36,550 nucleotides of DNA from DATDOY01 sp035293045 (GTDB lineage Bacteria > Actinomycetota > Acidimicrobiia > IMCC26256 > JACPCJ01). Below are positions 22,756 through 30,011 of the stretch, piece by piece; within the stretch, counting starts at the first letter, position 1, and each line of letters opens with the position of its first letter. The notes under the pieces were generated by a model. The model searched no databases. It was not told where the DNA came from and worked only from the letters and a program-made list of their open reading frames with translations. The position numbers and the translations under genes are program-made. Location: assembly GCA_035293045.1 (NCBI GenBank), contig DATDOY010000124.1, positions 1 to 36,550 on the forward strand, written 5' to 3'.

Positions 22756-24220
22756 CGGCCCGCCCTTCCCAGGGCTCTGCCACCATCGACGCCAACGCGT
22801 CGGGATCGTCGGTGACGGCGAGGGCGCGATGGCCATCTTCGGTCAGCGTCGAGACGAGACCGCGTTCGGGCGATCCGTCACGGGTGAAGGGCACCGCGGT
22901 GGCCTCGACCCTGGCCGGACCGTCGTGCTCGGCGACGACGATCCGCTTCGGAAGCGCGTCGACCTTGGCCTGGGTGTCGCCGGGGGCGACGCGTCGGAAG
23001 CCTTCGGGAGGAGGAGTGGTCGAATAGAGGCCGGCCGAGTGCTTGGTGAGATACCAGCCGACGCCGGTCACCATGGAAAGGGAGCCAGGATCGCGGCGAC
23101 AGGCGTGCACGGTCTCGGCGATCGAGTGCGTGACGTAGTTGTTGCCCGGACCTCCGAAGAGGGCGAGACCGCCGGTCAGGGTGAGCGGTCGCTCGTCTGC
23201 TGCGTGGATTCCGAGCGCGTCCATCGCCACCTGCACGGCGGACGGGAAGCACGAATAGAGATCGAACCGAGCGACGGCGTCGACGCCGGTGCTGGTCGCC
23301 GCGAAGAGGTCCGCCGCCACCGCTCGGATCGCAGGGGAGTCGGCGAGGGACCAGCGCTCGGTGAGGAAGAAGTGGTCGTTGGCGTCGGCCCCGGCGAGGG
23401 GGAACACCATGCGGTCGGCGGGAACGCCCGCCGCCACCGCCGCTTCGTGGGTCGTCACCATGACCGCGGCCGCCTGGTCGACGGCGAGGTTCGCGCACAT
23501 GCGTTTGGTGTACGGGAAGGTCACCACGCGGTTGTCTGGCGCGGGCGTGGTGACCTCGTCGGGTGTGTAGGGAACCGGGGTCCAGGCGAGGGGGTTCGCG
23601 GCGGCCACGGCGGCGAACCGCGACCAGAGGAGCCCCGTGGCCTGCTGGTGCTCCTCGAGCGAGCGACCGCGGGCGGCGCGAACCGCAGTTTCGATGAGGG
23701 GATAGATCTCGATGGGGAGGGTCGCCCCGTGCGCGTTCTCGACGTCCGATGTGCCCGGCCGGATGTCGCCGACCTCGTTGGGACACGCCGGCACGTCGGA
23801 TCGCTCCCAGGGCAGGTCAACGCCGAGCTTCCGGGCCCGGAACCGGGTGTACATGGCCTCGGCCCCGGCGATGACGCACACCTCCGCGCCACCCCGCTGA
23901 ATCATGGCGGCCGCCTCGCTCACAAGCAGCTGCGGTGAGTTGCCGCCGATGAGCGCGCGGTAACTCCGCGCTTCGACCCCGAGGCGGCGCAGGGTGACGG
24001 CGCCGGGGTCGGGGTACCGACGGGTCAGGGGCTGGGGGACCCAGATGACGTCGATGCGGTCGACGAACGAGCGACGCCCGCCTGCGTCGACGTCGGCTTG
24101 GCGGATCGCCTCCGCCATGAGATCGGCGGGCTCGGGGGCGGCGGCGAGGTCGGCGTCGTCACCTGGTCGCCGCGTGATTTGCCCGACGCCGACGACGACG
24201 GGGGTTCGGGGATCGATCAT
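22712..24220 (-). CDS. Thiolase-superfamily protein (acetyl-CoA acetyltransferase-like)
   Basis: A 502-residue thiolase-fold protein of the actinobacterial acetyl-CoA acetyltransferase/SCP2-thiolase type. The N-terminus is TPVVVGVGQITRRPGDD. The segment where classical thiolases have the nucleophilic Cys reads ALIGGNSPQLLVSEAA, with no Cys. DLYSCFPSAVQVAMDALG and TGGLALFGGPGNNYVTHSIAE correspond to the later catalytic loops. About 90 C-terminal residues (from about 410) form a beta-rich extension. It may act on acyl-CoA or bind it without thiolysis; the reaction is uncertain. The ATG overlaps the stop of the upstream nuclease-like gene (ATGA), so it ends a coupled minus-strand operon. Confidence 0.85.
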   Translation of the reverse strand: MIDPRTPVVVGVGQITRRPGDDADLAAAPEPADLMAEAIRQADVDAGGRRSFVDRIDVIWVPQPLTRRYPDPGAVTLRRLGVEARSYRALIGGNSPQLLVSEAAAMIQRGGAEVCVIAGAEAMYTRFRARKLGVDLPWERSDVPACPNEVGDIRPGTSDVENAHGATLPIEIYPLIETAVRAARGRSLEEHQQATGLLWSRFAAVAAANPLAWTPVPYTPDEVTTPAPDNRVVTFPYTKRMCANLAVDQAAAVMVTTHEAAVAAGVPADRMVFPLAGADANDHFFLTERWSLADSPAIRAVAADLFAATSTGVDAVARFDLYSCFPSAVQVAMDALGIHAADERPLTLTGGLALFGGPGNNYVTHSIAETVHACRRDPGSLSMVTGVGWYLTKHSAGLYSTTPPPEGFRRVAPGDTQAKVDALPKRIVVAEHDGPARVEATAVPFTRDGSPERGLVSTLTEDGHRALAVTDDPDALASMVAEPWEGRAVSLRPAEGRTRLVS

Positions 24221-25023
24221 GTGGGCGGCGGTTCCTCCACCCGCTCCTGAGTAAGGGCGGCGTCGACACAGATGGAGCGATACCCGCACGTCCTGCAGAC
24301 CGCGGGTTCCCGGCACCCTACGAACTCGCGCTCGGTGCGCATCGCATCGGCGATCGAACGGAGTTCCTCGTCGATGGCGATGAGCTCCTCGGGTTCGGGA
24401 TCCCACGGCGCTGGATCCTCGCTGGCCTCCGGCGCGAGAAACTCGTAGCGGAGCCGGAGCCGCAATCCGCGTCGGGTCGCCATGGGTTCGAGCAGCCAGG
24501 CCTGGACGCGGGCGCGCACGTCGCCCGAGATGTCGAACGCGCCCCCGGTGCCGGTCTTGTAGTCGCGCGCGTCGAGCAGCCCGTCGTGGATCCAGATGGC
24601 GTCGATGGAGGCCGCCGCCAAGAAGGGTGGTGCGGGCTCCCGGTGGAATCGGCTGACGCCGACCTCGTGGCCGACCGCTTCGGCGCCTTTGGGGCATCGG
24701 GCGGCGTGCCGCTCGAGGAACCCTCGGAGTCGATCGGGTTCGCCCCCGCCGTAGCTCGCGACGATCTCGTCGACCCACGCGCGGTCGTCGCACGTGCCCT
24801 GCTCGTGGAGTTGGCGCAGGATGTCGTGCACCTTGAGCCCTTCGCTGGTCCACGGGCTGTCGTCGACGGCGGGAAGCTGGAGCACGTTCTGCAGGAGGTA
24901 TTGGCGGCGGCATCGGGCCCACCGGTCGGCGGTCGTCGGGCTGAGCGAAACGACCGTCCCGACCAGACGAGCGGGGAGGCGCGCTGACGTGTGCTCGGCG
25001 TGGGCAGTCGGAGCGCCGGTCAT
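24217..25023 (-). CDS. RecB-like PD-(D/E)XK nuclease with Fe-S Cys motif
   Basis: A 268-residue protein with the PDDEXK_1/RecB-family nuclease fold. N-terminal C38 lies in SPTTADRWARCRRQYLL. Motif II is D141 in AASIDAIW, and motif III is D154-Y155-K156-T-G. The C-terminal Cys set C243-x2-C246-x5-C252 (VCRTCGYRSIC) plus C38 matches the 4Fe-4S arrangement of AddB and Cas4-type nucleases. An extra Cys at 237 also exists. It should therefore be a catalytically competent DNase domain; substrate and partner helicase are not visible. ATG 25023 overlaps the stop of the sister gene (ATGA), and its stop overlaps the thiolase ATG. Stand-alone and not next to a helicase or cas gene. Confidence 0.85.
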   Translation of the reverse strand: MTGAPTAHAEHTSARLPARLVGTVVSLSPTTADRWARCRRQYLLQNVLQLPAVDDSPWTSEGLKVHDILRQLHEQGTCDDRAWVDEIVASYGGGEPDRLRGFLERHAARCPKGAEAVGHEVGVSRFHREPAPPFLAAASIDAIWIHDGLLDARDYKTGTGGAFDISGDVRARVQAWLLEPMATRRGLRLRLRYEFLAPEASEDPAPWDPEPEELIAIDEELRSIADAMRTEREFVGCREPAVCRTCGYRSICVDAALTQERVEEPPPT

Positions 25024-25733
25024 CGGAACGCCGGGCATCCGTTCGCGAACGGGCACGTCGTGCAGTCGCGTCCCGGCACGGCCTCGCCCTTGAACGTGCG
25101 GGCTCGGATCATGGCGAGTCGACGACTGAAGAGCGCCGCCATCTCGCCGGGGCCGCCGGAGAGATCGGCGGTGTGCTCGTCGAGCGTTCCCCGGATGAGG
25201 TCGGCGTGGCGGATCCGAATTCGCTCTGGCGTGAGTGCCTTGCGAATGCGAAGGCACGCCAGGAGGATCGTCGGGGACTCGAGCGGGTCGGCGCTGGGGG
25301 TGCGCCCCCACAACTCGAACTGTCGAAGCTCGACGTCGCCGTCGGGCCGGCGCCCGACGAGGTCGATCCACCCGCCCACTTTGAAGTCGCCGCGGTCGGC
25401 GACGACGGGCGCGTCGAAGGCGTCGTTCTCGATGGTCTCGAGCGGGTCGTCGGCGAAGAGCGCGAGGTAGTGCTCATTCGCGCGTCGGAGCAACGCCTGC
25501 TCCTCGGGGACGAGGGAGTCGGGGACGGAGAAGCTGTCGGGGTTCGGGGTTCCGCCGTCGGCGTGCGCCGCCCTCGCGGCCCAGACGATCACGTCGCGGA
25601 TGCGTCCCCGGGCCACGAAGCCGCCGTCACCCTTGATGTCCTGGAAGTGGCGGCGGAGCCGGCGCGGGCACATGGTGGCCGCGCGGTCGATCAGGAACGG
25701 CGCGACCCGATCGACGGTCGGTGGAGCGCTCAA
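25020..25733 (-). CDS. RecB-like Fe-S protein, apparently lacking catalytic Lys
   Basis: A 237-residue relative of the downstream nuclease. It keeps the Fe-S pattern: C22 in TMCPRRLRRHF and C224-x2-C227-x5-C233 (CTTCPFANGC), the same spacing as its neighbour. Motif II D124 is in VGGWIDLVG. Where motif III should read D/E-x-K, it has ELRQFELWGR, with no Lys at the expected place. It is thus probably catalytically inactive and structural or DNA-binding. I chose TTG 25733 because it overlaps the upstream stop (TTGA) and keeps the N-terminus; ATG 25673 would leave only one residue before the conserved Cys. It is translationally coupled to both neighbours. Family is inferred from motifs by eye. 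Confidence 0.75.
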   Translation of the reverse strand: MSAPPTVDRVAPFLIDRAATMCPRRLRRHFQDIKGDGGFVARGRIRDVIVWAARAAHADGGTPNPDSFSVPDSLVPEEQALLRRANEHYLALFADDPLETIENDAFDAPVVADRGDFKVGGWIDLVGRRPDGDVELRQFELWGRTPSADPLESPTILLACLRIRKALTPERIRIRHADLIRGTLDEHTADLSGGPGEMAALFSRRLAMIRARTFKGEAVPGRDCTTCPFANGCPAFR

Positions 25734-26101
25734 CTCCGCGCGGTGCGGAGGTAGTTGACGCTCGCTCCGGCGGCGGCAAGCCCACCAAGGAACGTGACGA
25801 GCCGGCTGCGGCGGGGGATGGCCGGCCACCCGATGACGGCGCTCACGGCGTCGACCGCGTCGACGGCGGCGTTGATCTCGATAACCCGTGGCGAAGGGGC
25901 GTCCTTCTCGAGCTCGTGCATGGTGATCATGCCGAGGGCGAGTTCCCGTGTGGCCCACGCCCGAACCAGCACGCTGTTGCCGCGGCTCGCGTGCCCGCGA
26001 CCTTGGAACATTCGGAGGAACGTGCGAGGCAGGAGCAGCCCGAAGGCGCCGAGGCCGATGCGGGCCATGCTGAGGTTTTGGATCATCTCTCGCTCGTTCA
26101 T
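25730..26101 (-). CDS. Small membrane protein of unknown function
   Basis: A 123-residue protein with two to four hydrophobic segments (MARIGLGAFGLLLP; RELALGMITM; VDAVDAVSAVIGW; LVTFLGGLAAAGASV) and conserved-looking charged turns (RAWATRELALG). I recognise no named family; it resembles small actinobacterial DUF4267-like membrane proteins. ATG 26101 is used; a TTG at 26122 would add seven residues. Its stop overlaps the TTG start proposed for the downstream nuclease-like gene, so it leads the minus-strand operon. It is divergent from rpiB with a 62-base gap. Confidence 0.72.
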   Translation of the reverse strand: MNEREMIQNLSMARIGLGAFGLLLPRTFLRMFQGRGHASRGNSVLVRAWATRELALGMITMHELEKDAPSPRVIEINAAVDAVDAVSAVIGWPAIPRRSRLVTFLGGLAAAGASVNYLRTARS

Positions 26102-26151
26102 CGGGGCGATTCTGACGCGCAATCGGACCCGAGGCCAGGGATGCCGCCGGG

Positions 26152-26157
26152 TACATT
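26152..26157 (+). promoter_or_regulatory. Putative -10 box for rpiB-glyA
   Basis: TACATT is six bases before the rpiB ATG at 26164, with no Shine-Dalgarno sequence. The same hexamer and spacing occur on the minus strand at 1408-1413, which supports a leaderless start. Confidence 0.4.
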
Positions 26158-26163
26158 TCTTCT

Positions 26164-26634
26164 ATGCGAGTGGCCATCGGTTCCGACCACGCCGGGTACC
26201 GGCTCAAGCAGCGCCTCGTGCAGGTGCTGAAGGACGACGGCCACGACGTCGACGACCTCGGCGCCGAGTCCGAGGAGTCGTCCGACTACCCGCCAATCTG
26301 TGCGGCCGTCGGGCGAGCAGTGGCGTCAGGCGGAGCTGAGCGCGGCATCGTGCTCGGCGGCAGCGGGCAGGGCGAACAGATCTCGGCCAACAAGGTTCGG
26401 GGAGTGCGCGCTGCGCTGTGCAACGACCTCTACACAGCGCGTATGTCGCGGGCGCACAACGACGCCAACGTGCTCGCGATCGGAGCCCGCATCGTCGCCG
26501 ACGGCTTGGCCGAAGAGATCGTTCGCCTGTGGCTCGAGACGCCCTTCGACGGAGGACGTCACGCCCGACGCGTCGACCAGATCACCGCCATCGAGGCGCA
26601 AGAGACCGCCAGCGACCAGGGGGCAGCGACATGA
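26164..26634 (+). CDS. rpiB: Ribose-5-phosphate isomerase B
   Basis: Interconverts ribose 5-phosphate and ribulose 5-phosphate in the pentose phosphate pathway. The 156 residues begin MRVAIGSDHAGYRLK with the D8-H9 pair. The phosphate and base region reads GIVLGGSGQGEQISANK, where E71 takes the place of the catalytic Cys of the E. coli enzyme. Mycobacterial RpiB has this Glu variant, so it is a lineage marker. LYTARMSRAHNDANVLAIGAR is also typical. Length is normal. The stop overlaps the glyA ATG (ATGA), so the two are coupled. Confidence 0.95.
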   Translation: MRVAIGSDHAGYRLKQRLVQVLKDDGHDVDDLGAESEESSDYPPICAAVGRAVASGGAERGIVLGGSGQGEQISANKVRGVRAALCNDLYTARMSRAHNDANVLAIGARIVADGLAEEIVRLWLETPFDGGRHARRVDQITAIEAQETASDQGAAT

Positions 26635-27887
26635 GCGACCAGTTCGAGACCTTGCGGGCGGCTGATCCCGAGGTCGCCGACATCGTCCGGCGCGAGGGTG
26701 AACGGCAGAACACCACGATTCAGCTCATCGCCTCGGAGAACTTCACGTCGCCCGCGGTCATCGCGGCCATGGGGACCGTCCTCACCAACAAGTACTCCGA
26801 GGGCTACCCCGGCAAGCGCTACTACGGCGGCAACTACGTCGTCGACGACGTGGAGGAACTCGCCCGGCAGCGATGCGTCGCTCTTTTCGGCGCCGACCAC
26901 GCCAACGTGCAGCCACACGCCGGCGCCAACGCGAACCTGGCCGCCTACCTTGCCGTCCTCGACCCGGGCGACACGGTGCTCGGCCTGAAGCTCGACCAGG
27001 GTGGGCACCTCACCCACGGGTCGCCGGTCAACGCCACAGGGCGTTTGTACAACTTCGTCGCGTACGGAGTCGACGACGAGACCGAGGTGCTCGACTACGA
27101 CGCCATCCTCGACCTCGCGCTGGCTGAAAGGCCCAAGGCGATCGTGTGCGGGTACACCGCGTATCCCCGGACCATCGACTTCGGGGCTTTCCGCCGCATT
27201 GCCGACGAGGTAGGCGCGATTCTGATCGCCGACATCGCTCACATTGCCGGACTGGTCGTGGGCGGCGCGCACCCCTCGCCGGTGGGACTCGCCGACATCG
27301 TGACGTTCACGACCCACAAGACGCTGCGAGGTCCTCGGGGTGCGGCGATCGTGTGCAACGCCGAGTACGCGCAGGCGATCGACAAGGCGGTGTTTCCGGG
27401 CCTGCAAGGCGGCCCCCTCATGCACGTGATCGCCGCCAAGGCCGTGGCGTTCAAGGAGGCCGCCGACCCGGCGTTCCGCCAGTACGCGGCGTCCGTCGTC
27501 CGCAACGCGTCGGCGCTGGCGAGCGCGCTGAGCACCGAGGGTTTCCGGGTTGTCTCCGGGGGGACGGACAACCACCTCGTGCTCGTCGACCTCCGGCCAT
27601 TCGGCATCACCGGCAAAGTGGGCCAGGAGTCGCTCGACGCCGCAGGGATCACGCTCAACAAGAACACCATTCCCAACGACCCCGAGACGCCGTTCGTCAC
27701 GAGTGGCCTCCGGCTCGGGACGCCCGCCGTGACCACGGCGGGGATGGGCGAGGAGGAGATGGCGGAGATCGCGTCGCTGATGGGCCGGGTGGTGCGCGCG
27801 CCCGACGACGAGTCGGTGCGGCGTGAGGTGCGCGACGCCGCCGCCACTCTCTGTTCCAAGTTCACCCCCTACCCCGACCTCGCGTAA
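26631..27887 (+). CDS. glyA: Serine hydroxymethyltransferase
   Basis: PLP enzyme that converts serine and tetrahydrofolate to glycine and methylene-tetrahydrofolate, the main one-carbon source. The 418 residues have IQLIASENFTSPAV, NKYSEGYPGKRYYGG, the DQGGHLTHGSPVN loop, ADIAHIAGLVVGG, and the PLP lysine K230 in TTHKTLRGPRG. The C-terminal FVTSGLRLGTPAVTTAGM segment is also typical. The length is the standard bacterial one. A longer open frame extends upstream, but the ATG at 26631 gives the family N-terminus and overlaps the rpiB stop. A strong inverted repeat lies three bases after the stop. Confidence 0.97.
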   Translation: MSDQFETLRAADPEVADIVRREGERQNTTIQLIASENFTSPAVIAAMGTVLTNKYSEGYPGKRYYGGNYVVDDVEELARQRCVALFGADHANVQPHAGANANLAAYLAVLDPGDTVLGLKLDQGGHLTHGSPVNATGRLYNFVAYGVDDETEVLDYDAILDLALAERPKAIVCGYTAYPRTIDFGAFRRIADEVGAILIADIAHIAGLVVGGAHPSPVGLADIVTFTTHKTLRGPRGAAIVCNAEYAQAIDKAVFPGLQGGPLMHVIAAKAVAFKEAADPAFRQYAASVVRNASALASALSTEGFRVVSGGTDNHLVLVDLRPFGITGKVGQESLDAAGITLNKNTIPNDPETPFVTSGLRLGTPAVTTAGMGEEEMAEIASLMGRVVRAPDDESVRREVRDAAATLCSKFTPYPDLA

Positions 27888-27889
27888 CT

Positions 27890-27946
27890 CCTCGTTTTTG
27901 GATGGGAATTGGCTCCCCAGGAGCCAATTCCCAGTCAAAAACGAGG
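27890..27946. repeat. Large near-perfect inverted repeat, possible terminator
   Basis: Two 26-base arms (27890-27915 and 27921-27946) pair at 24 of 26 positions around a 5-base loop. The only mismatches lie opposite 27901-27902. The arms contain TTTTTG and GGGAATTGG, much more AT-rich than the surrounding coding DNA. It fills most of the 91-base gap between glyA and the WecA-type gene. A transcript from either strand would fold into a long hairpin, so a terminator or RNA-stability role is likely. The T-run lies inside the stem rather than after it, so it is not a textbook intrinsic terminator. A dispersed repeat element is an alternative. Confidence 0.8.
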
Positions 27947-27978
27947 GGTGGGGGGCGGATGCGCGAGGCTGGGGGGGC

Positions 27979-29172
27979 ATGGGTGGCTACGCAGTGGTGT
28001 TCGCCGTGGCCGCCGGGACGACGTGGCTTCTCACCCCCCTCGTCCGGCGGGCCGCCATCCGGATGGGCGCCGTCGTGCTGCCCTCGCCGAGCCCCCGCCA
28101 TGTGCACGACCGACCGCTACCGACCGTAGGCGGCGCGGCCATGTTCGGCGGCTTCCTCGCCGCCATGACCGTGGCGTCCTTCATCCCGCAGTTCGACGAG
28201 ATGTTCGGCGCCAGCTCGGAGGCCCTCGGAGTCATCCTCGCCGCCGGCGTGATCTTCATCGTGGGCGCGCTCGACGACGTCCGCGACGTCTCGCCCCCGG
28301 CCAAGCTCGCCGGGCAGGTCCTCGCCGCCAGCCTCCTCTATCTCATGGGCGTCACGATGTTCTTCTTCCGCGTGCCCTTCGCCGACTTCGTGGTGCTGTC
28401 GGCCGACTGGGCGCCGCTCGTCACCATCGCCTGGGTCGCCGTGATGGTCAACGCCGTCAACCTGATCGACGGTCTCGATGGGCTCGCGGCGGGAATCGTG
28501 GCCATCGCCGGGCTCGCGCTCTTCATCTACGCGGACCGACTGTTCGACAACGGGCTCATCCGCGGCTCCAACATCGGGCCCCTCGTCGCGATCGTCGCGG
28601 CCGGCATCTGCATCGGGTTCCTGCCGCACAACTTCCACCCGTCGAAGATCATGATGGGGGACGCGGGGGCGCTCCTCTTGGGTCTGCTCATGGCGTCCAC
28701 GACGATCCTGGTCGGTGGCCGGACGGCCGATCAGTTCTCGGGGCAGACGTATTTCTTCTTCGCCCCCCTGTTCATCCCGTTCCTCATCCTCGGTGTCCCG
28801 ATCCTCGACACTGTCTTCGCCGTCCTCCGTCGGACCGTGCGGCGTCGCTCGTTCGCCGTCGCCGACAAGGACCACCTGCACCACCGGCTCATGCGTCTCG
28901 GACATGGGCACCGGCGCTCGGTGCTGATCCTGTGGGCGTGGACGGTGGTGCTTTCCGGACTCGTGCTCCTGCCCACCTTCACGAACGAGGGCAACGCCAT
29001 CGTCGTTCCCGGCGTCGCCGCGCTCGGGCTGGGGCTGTACGTCCTGATGCACCCCGAAGTGCGACGGGGGAGGGCGAAGGCTGACGAGGACGAGACGGCG
29101 GGCGACGCCGGAGCGACGCCGCCGGACGCCGACGCCGACGTGGTCGACCTCGAATCCCGCCGCCACGCCTGA
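27979..29172 (+). CDS. wecA: Undecaprenyl-phosphate GlcNAc-1-phosphate transferase family
   Basis: Polytopic membrane transferase of the MraY/WecA/TagO family that puts a sugar-1-phosphate on undecaprenyl phosphate to start cell-wall polymers. The 397 residues have about ten membrane helices. Motifs include HVHDRPLPTVGGAAMF, the catalytic Asp pair in GALDDVRD, VNAVNLIDGLDGLAAG, FHPSKIMMGDAGALLLG and DKDHLHHRLMRLGHGHRR. The last places it nearer WecA/TagO than MraY. The C-terminal 45 residues are acidic and disordered. ATG 27979 follows a G-rich stretch without a clear ribosome site. The position before the atp genes matches rfe/wecA in mycobacteria. Confidence 0.93.
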   Translation: MGGYAVVFAVAAGTTWLLTPLVRRAAIRMGAVVLPSPSPRHVHDRPLPTVGGAAMFGGFLAAMTVASFIPQFDEMFGASSEALGVILAAGVIFIVGALDDVRDVSPPAKLAGQVLAASLLYLMGVTMFFFRVPFADFVVLSADWAPLVTIAWVAVMVNAVNLIDGLDGLAAGIVAIAGLALFIYADRLFDNGLIRGSNIGPLVAIVAAGICIGFLPHNFHPSKIMMGDAGALLLGLLMASTTILVGGRTADQFSGQTYFFFAPLFIPFLILGVPILDTVFAVLRRTVRRRSFAVADKDHLHHRLMRLGHGHRRSVLILWAWTVVLSGLVLLPTFTNEGNAIVVPGVAALGLGLYVLMHPEVRRGRAKADEDETAGDAGATPPDADADVVDLESRRHA

Positions 29173-29203
29173 TTTCCCCCGTGTGACGTTGGTCCCCTAG
29201 AAC

Positions 29204-29233
29204 TTGCGAGTTCAAGCGGCGCAATCGTAGATT
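29204..29233 (+). promoter_or_regulatory. Putative promoter of the ATP synthase operon
   Basis: TTGCGA (29204-29209) and TAGATT (29228-29233) are separated by 18 bases, in the 96-base gap before the first atp gene. Unlike the leaderless candidates this would give an untranslated leader of about 30 bases. A second AT-rich candidate, TACATT at 29239-29244, lies just downstream. Assignment is by eye only. Confidence 0.35.
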
Positions 29234-29268
29234 GTGCATACATTCACAAGCGCCGAAACGGCGGCACT

Positions 29269-29565
29269 ATGAAGGGCTACAACGGAGTGGACCTCGGAGA
29301 GCGTCGGGCGGCGCCCCGCACCGAACAGGGCGAACTGTGGCACGGCTTCGGCAACGGCCTGTCGCAGGCCTTCGAGATGGCCGTCGTTCCTGCGCTCTTC
29401 GCCCTCGCCGGGCTGGCCATCGACGGCTTCCTCGGGACCTCCGTCGTGTTCACCATCACGCTGGCCGTGATCGGTCTCGTGGGTGTGATGGCGCGGGCCT
29501 ATTACTGGTACCAGGCCGAGGCGGGGCGAGCGGAGGAGGGCAAGCCGTGGGCGCGTCGAGCGTGA
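29269..29565 (+). CDS. AtpZ/AtpI-like small ATP synthase accessory protein
   Basis: A 98-residue protein with a polar N-terminus (about 1-32) and two membrane helices (about 36-54 MAVVPALFALAGLAIDGFL and 58-76). The pattern matches AtpZ-type accessory proteins that sit first in many atp operons and may help assembly or divalent-cation handling. The C-terminal EEGKPWARRA overlaps the next gene. ATG 29269 is the only sensible start. Function is by family and position; the sequence shows no catalytic residue. Confidence 0.8.
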   Translation: MKGYNGVDLGERRAAPRTEQGELWHGFGNGLSQAFEMAVVPALFALAGLAIDGFLGTSVVFTITLAVIGLVGVMARAYYWYQAEAGRAEEGKPWARRA

Positions 29566-30011
29566 CGACTCCCGCCCGCGTCGGCCGCGCCGTCCCCGGC
29601 GGCCCACTTCCTGGGGGAAATGTCGAGGTCGCCATCGCCGCCGGCATTGCCCGCCACGCGATTCCGCTGACGCCGGTGGTCGCCCTCGGCGGCCTCGCCC
29701 TCGGCGGATTCGAAGGTCTGTACAGCGCGGTCGCCGGCCTGGCGATCGTCGTGGCCAACGTGGCCGCCGCCGCCCGCATCTCCAAGTGGGCTGCGTCCAT
29801 CTCGCCGGGAGCCCTGTACGGCGCCGCCCTCGGGGGATACGTCGCCCGCCTCGGCGTCATCACCGGCGTCGTGTTCTTGCTCCGTGACGTCGTCGACATC
29901 ACGGCGCTCGGTTTGTCCATCGTCGTCTCGCAGCTCACGCTGCTGATCTGGGAGGTCCGTTCCTTGGCGAGCCACATGCCCGGGACGCTCAACGCCGGGG
30001 CGTCCCGATGA
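29547..30011 (+). CDS. atpI: ATP synthase subunit I-like membrane protein
   Basis: A 154-residue membrane protein with about four helices (segments near AIPLTPVVALGGLALGG, LYSAVAGLAIVVANVA, YGAALGGYVARLGVITGVVFLL and LGLSIVVSQLTLLIWEV), the pattern of AtpI (ATP-synt_I), which assists c-ring assembly. GTG 29547 is used because GGAGGAGGG lies about six bases upstream. GTG 29562 overlaps the previous stop (GTGA) and is an alternative. The stop overlaps the atpB ATG (ATGA). Together with the gene before it, the operon has two accessory genes ahead of atpB. Confidence 0.82.
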   Translation: MGASSVTTPARVGRAVPGGPLPGGNVEVAIAAGIARHAIPLTPVVALGGLALGGFEGLYSAVAGLAIVVANVAAAARISKWAASISPGALYGAALGGYVARLGVITGVVFLLRDVVDITALGLSIVVSQLTLLIWEVRSLASHMPGTLNAGASR

